From Parietaria judaica (Eukaryota > Streptophyta > Magnoliopsida > Rosales > Urticaceae), in the NCBI GenBank assembly GCA_954871525.1, contig OX940861.1, positions 15,794,842 to 15,858,841 of the forward strand: a DNA stretch of 64,000 nt. The letters are read 5' to 3'. Shown piece by piece: positions 60,546-64,000 of the stretch; positions within the stretch are counted from its first letter, which is position 1, and each line of letters begins with the position of its first letter. The notes below the pieces were generated by a model. It did not search any database. It was not told the origin of the DNA and was given only the letters and a program-made list of their open reading frames with translations. A program made the position numbers and the translations under genes.

Positions 60546-61895
60546 TTGTGAAAGCGGAATCGGGAATTGGGAAATTAGTTGTTTTTGGTACCTATCCCAA
60601 AATTTGGGATTTTTATTTTTGGTACCGGTTCCTGGTTCCGGTTGTAAATTTCTTTTTTTTTTTAAACCGGAACCGGAACCGGCAGGGCCGGCCTAACGTT
60701 TTCGGGGGCCTTAGGCGAAAAATAAAAATAGGGCCTTAAAAAAAAAAAAACTTAACATTAATATATTTGATAAACCTAATAATCTAAATATAAGTACTTA
60801 CAATTTTTCGACTAAATATTGTGTTCTCTGTATTTTCGTATTCCAAAAAAAAAACCCACACTCGAAAGTCACAAACAATAATCACAGTCAAGATTCATCA
60901 AAAAATAATCACAGTTAAGAAGAAAAAAATTGAGCCATTGTGCATTGATGTTTTGCGTTGATAAGAAATGAAGAAAAGGGGAAATAGAGAAGGAATGAGC
61001 AAGAGGGGAAGTTGAAGAAGCAATCACGGTTGTAGCAAAATAATTTATTAATTTTCTTTTATTAATTTAAGAATACAATAAATAAATGGGCCCACTTACC
61101 TTAAATGTATGCTAAAAATCAGCTTTTGACTATCACTTATTCTTTTTCTTATTGTTGTAAGTAACTTGTAAGTTGTAACAGACTTTAATTTTTATTTATT
61201 TATTAAATACAACAATGGTTTTTCTGATTGGAAGTTGGGCTTATAGTTGGGGGCCCTTACAGAGTTGGGGGCCTTGGGCTGCTGCCCAGTCCGCCCTATG
61301 TATTGGGCCGGGCCTGGGAACCGGTACCGGGAAAAAGTAAGAAAAGATTCGTGAAAAAATTTGGTACTTAACACGAGACAAAAATCAAGGGTCGAAACAA
61401 AAACTTAACACGAGACATACATTTTGCTTGTGAGCGAAATCTTCTAGTTGGAAGACGAAGACATGTAATCGGCGGTGGATGGTTCTCGCCGAAGAGAAGA
61501 ATATGATGGCGCGATGGATGAAAAAAGAGATTGAAAGGGTCGAGAATTGAATATGGTAAATATTAAACCCTAATAACGAAAAATTACACGTAGTTTAAGT
61601 CATAAAAAACGACATATAACTCAAAAACTACAATAAGCATACAAAATATTTAAAAACAACATAATATGAAAACATCTAAAACTACATGTAGTTTAAAACC
61701 GGAACCGGTACCAAAACTTGGAAAATTTTGCTTCTGGTGCCGGTTCCGGTTCTTGGTTCCACAAACCGTGAACCGAGAAGTACCGGTTCCCAGTTTCAAA
61801 CTAAATTTCCCTTCTTTGTTTTTAAACCGTTCCAGGACCGGTACCGGAACCGGGACAAAACCGGGAAACGGTTACAAAATTTTCACCCCTAATTA
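60546..61895. repeat. GGTACCGG-rich dispersed repeat, copy 2, interrupted by a hAT element
   Basis: Matches 18344-19053 on both sides of an insertion at 60683-61316. Shared blocks include GGGATTTTTATTTTNGGTACC at the left, AAAGTAAGAAAAGATTCG at 61335 and the end AAAATTTTCACCCCTA. Noncoding. Confidence 0.75.
60683..61316. mobile_element. Non-autonomous hAT element with 8-bp target duplication
   Basis: Starts CAGGGCCGGCCTAA and ends TTGGGCCGGGCCTG; as inverted repeats the tips match at 12 of 14 positions. The 8-bp duplication GGAACCGG flanks it at 60675-60682 and 61317-61324. Length is 634 bp, with no transposase. The inner edge GGGGGCCTTAGGCGAAAA is typical of this plant hAT group. A decayed relative lies near 31405-31470. 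Confidence 0.93.
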
Positions 61896-63353
61896 TTCAG
61901 AATAATATTTAGTAATGTAAGTTAAATCGGAAAAGTAAAAGAAATATTATTTAATTAAAATTATTAATTTATCATTTTGCCCAATTTTTCTGATATTTTT
62001 AAAAATGTTTTGTAGCATACAAACCGGACACTTAGTCTTGTTTTCCTCGTCGCAAATCACAATAATCATGTCCGAACATTAAAATTTAAAAATATATTTA
62101 TTAATTTCTCTTTGAGAATAAATGCCTGAGCTAGCACTTAAAAAGTTCTCATTATTATTTTGTGCCTCAAACGTTAAGCAGTTTCAAAATCTACAAGGTT
62201 ATATAAAGGGATGATTTATATACAGCTAATAAAATTAAAAGAACTCATAAGGGTTACACACGTCTTGATATATTGTAAAAAATATAAACTAATAAATAAA
62301 TAAAAGAGAAGAACATTCTTTTTTCTTGATACATTTTCCCTGCCAGCTTTTATACCATTTCTTTGCAATCAGAAAAGTATTCAAAGAAGAATCATAGGCA
62401 TAAATTCCACATCATACGCGTATATATATACATAGATTCCTTTACAGAGTGGCGCAAATTAGAGGCACCGAAAGAGAATTAAGTCTATATATGTTATGTT
62501 TGTGATCATCCAATAAAAAGACTTCCAAAATTCCTTAAAAAAAGATCTCGATTAAAAATAAAAAAATGTGTGCGTATGCTCGTCTTTTCCATTGAAAAAT
62601 GTAGGTATGGGTTGTCGATAATTCTAGAATATCGATACAAAACCTTCGATGAACCGAACCATTTGTATGATTTGTCATGACTCACTCGTTACCAACAAAT
62701 AAATGAAAACTCACTAAATACCTACAGATGCGATAGAAAAATCTATGTTACTTTTATAAATTTGATAGAAAAACGAAGATATTAGGCATATGTAAAATCT
62801 TACATAATTTTAGATAAATTCGTGCAACGTTATAAATTTTGACTTTGCACGATGACTAATAAAAATTACCCATCTCGTTCAAAATCTATGTCTGGCACAT
62901 TTTACGACTGTTTTTAACCGTCTTGTGGTTAAAATACATATATTCAAAAGGACACAAAGATTAGTCAACTATAAATGTAAAGGAAGAAACCATAAAATGA
63001 CATCGGATCGGAACAAACCGTTAAATGTGTTTGATTGTGAGTTGTGACTGTAGCTAACGTTGCTGATGTAATGTTAAGTCCACCGTTGGCAAATCTATGA
63101 GAAAAAAACAATTTTTTTATATAATTATATATTTGAAGGAAGTGCTAATCATTTTCAGTCCGTCGTGAAATTATGAATAATATATGTCAAGTTATTTTAT
63201 ATAGTTGGAGTTATAATACATTTATTGAACGAAACTTATCAAATCATATTTTCTAGAAATGAACAAAAACAAACTTGATGGAATAATACCAGTGGTCGTG
63301 GATATCATGCAATTGACCTTCGTAAAACTAATATATATAATTAATTATATATT
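61896..63353. other. Intergenic AT-rich DNA
   Basis: No gene, RNA gene or recognisable repeat is supported in this stretch. Confidence 0.5.
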
Positions 63354-64000
63354 TGATGTGGGCCCAACACGGACTGAGAAACGCCCGTGCAAGCCCAAAA
63401 ACGCGGGCCTAAAATGTTCCGGGAAAAGTCTCAACTTTGACGGGCCGTATCTTTTGACTCGAGCGTCCGATTTGCACGTTCCGCCTATCAAATCGAAGCT
63501 CGGGATGTCGGCTACAATGCTAAGCAAAGATTTATGCCAAAACTGGACCGGAAGAGGCCGGAAATTCTGACGTCATATTTTTAGCAAAAATTCTATAATA
63601 TTTTAAGTTTTATGTCATTTTCTTTATTTTGTTGTCGTTTTAATTTTTAAGAAACTACATGTCATTTTGTATTAGGTTTTCTTGATGCACTATATAAGCA
63701 TCACTTGTGTCTTGTAAGAGATAGATGTTGATGAAATGAAAAATTGAAGCTTCAGAGTTTCCCCCAAATCCGAGCGTCGTGAGCGAGCTCCGTGTTTGAT
63801 GCCTTCGATCCGGTATCCGTGCGCGGATCAACGGTTCTTGGATGCCCAAGCCTATCTATTCGTGCGCGAATCAATAGGCGAGGAAGGTTCTTCGATCGGG
63901 TATTCGTGCGCCGAATCAACGGTCAAGATCATCTATCCGGTAACATTTATCTTTTTATTTCGGTTCTTAGATCGACCCTCGATCTTTGTATTTTCCGCTG
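63354..64000 (+). repeat. Start of a gypsy-type LTR that continues past the window
   Basis: From TGATGTGGGCCCAACACGG at 63354 the GC content rises. A TATA box CTATATAAGC lies at about 63691-63700, followed by a transcribed-leader-like region. Three related inner units each contain CGTGCGCG or CGTGCGCC followed by GAATCAA or GGATCAACGG (about 63818, 63861 and 63906). No end or primer site is reached. The assignment to gypsy is by overall character only. Confidence 0.5.

Overview
This window is nuclear DNA of a flowering plant, most likely a eudicot; I cannot name the species. The evidence is intron-rich genes with GT-AG junctions, proteins that read like their Arabidopsis counterparts, AT-rich intergenic DNA, and layered LTR retrotransposons, MULEs, hAT elements, Helitrons and a SINE.

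Four host genes can be read exon by exon, and each spliced frame closes without a break. (1) A CGI-58/ABHD5-type alpha/beta-hydrolase (12184-15116, minus). (2) The V-ATPase proteolipid subunit c (16699-17823, minus). (3) An LDL3-type LSD1-family histone demethylase of 1738 residues (21038-28010, minus). (4) A DSE1/TAN-type WD40 protein (45231-48253, plus). They serve unrelated housekeeping roles: lipid metabolism, proton pumping, chromatin, and WD40 scaffolding. They are not an operon or a cluster.

Layout. 1-1139 is a recent, 5'-truncated copy of the CGI-58 gene, joined to an unidentified segment. 1601-7078 is a truncated Ty3/gypsy (Tat-like) element running into an opposing, truncated Ty1/copia element. 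7083-9780 is repeat DNA rich in an AGCGGT motif, including a 355-bp tandem duplication. 10132-11408 holds a palindromic MULE-like MITE and a hAT-like element. 12.2-28.5 kb is the gene-dense part, with a second MITE and a GGTACC-rich dispersed repeat between genes 2 and 3. 28.6-33.6 kb holds microsatellites, a probable solo LTR and duplicated noncoding modules. 33.6-44.1 kb is a nested transposon block: possible MULE ends, a young 1.6-kb non-autonomous LTR element carrying one acidic YDE-repeat ORF, a 5.2-kb Helitron, and a captured fragment of a FERONIA/THESEUS-type receptor kinase. 45.2-48.3 kb is DSE1, followed by a SINE. 50.2-51.5 kb is a GC-rich LTR-like sequence. 52471-59686 is a foldback MULE with a perfect 9-bp target duplication, split at its centre by a 6.1-kb copia element with its own 5-bp duplication. 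60.5-61.9 kb is a second GGTACC-rich repeat containing a hAT element with a perfect 8-bp duplication. The window ends inside another LTR.

I see no convincing new multi-gene system. The items most worth following are the young LTR element with the acidic-repeat ORF, the Helitron/MULE block with its captured kinase fragment, the Asp-to-Glu change in the HX4D motif of the CGI-58 gene, and the AGCGGT-rich inverted repeat region.
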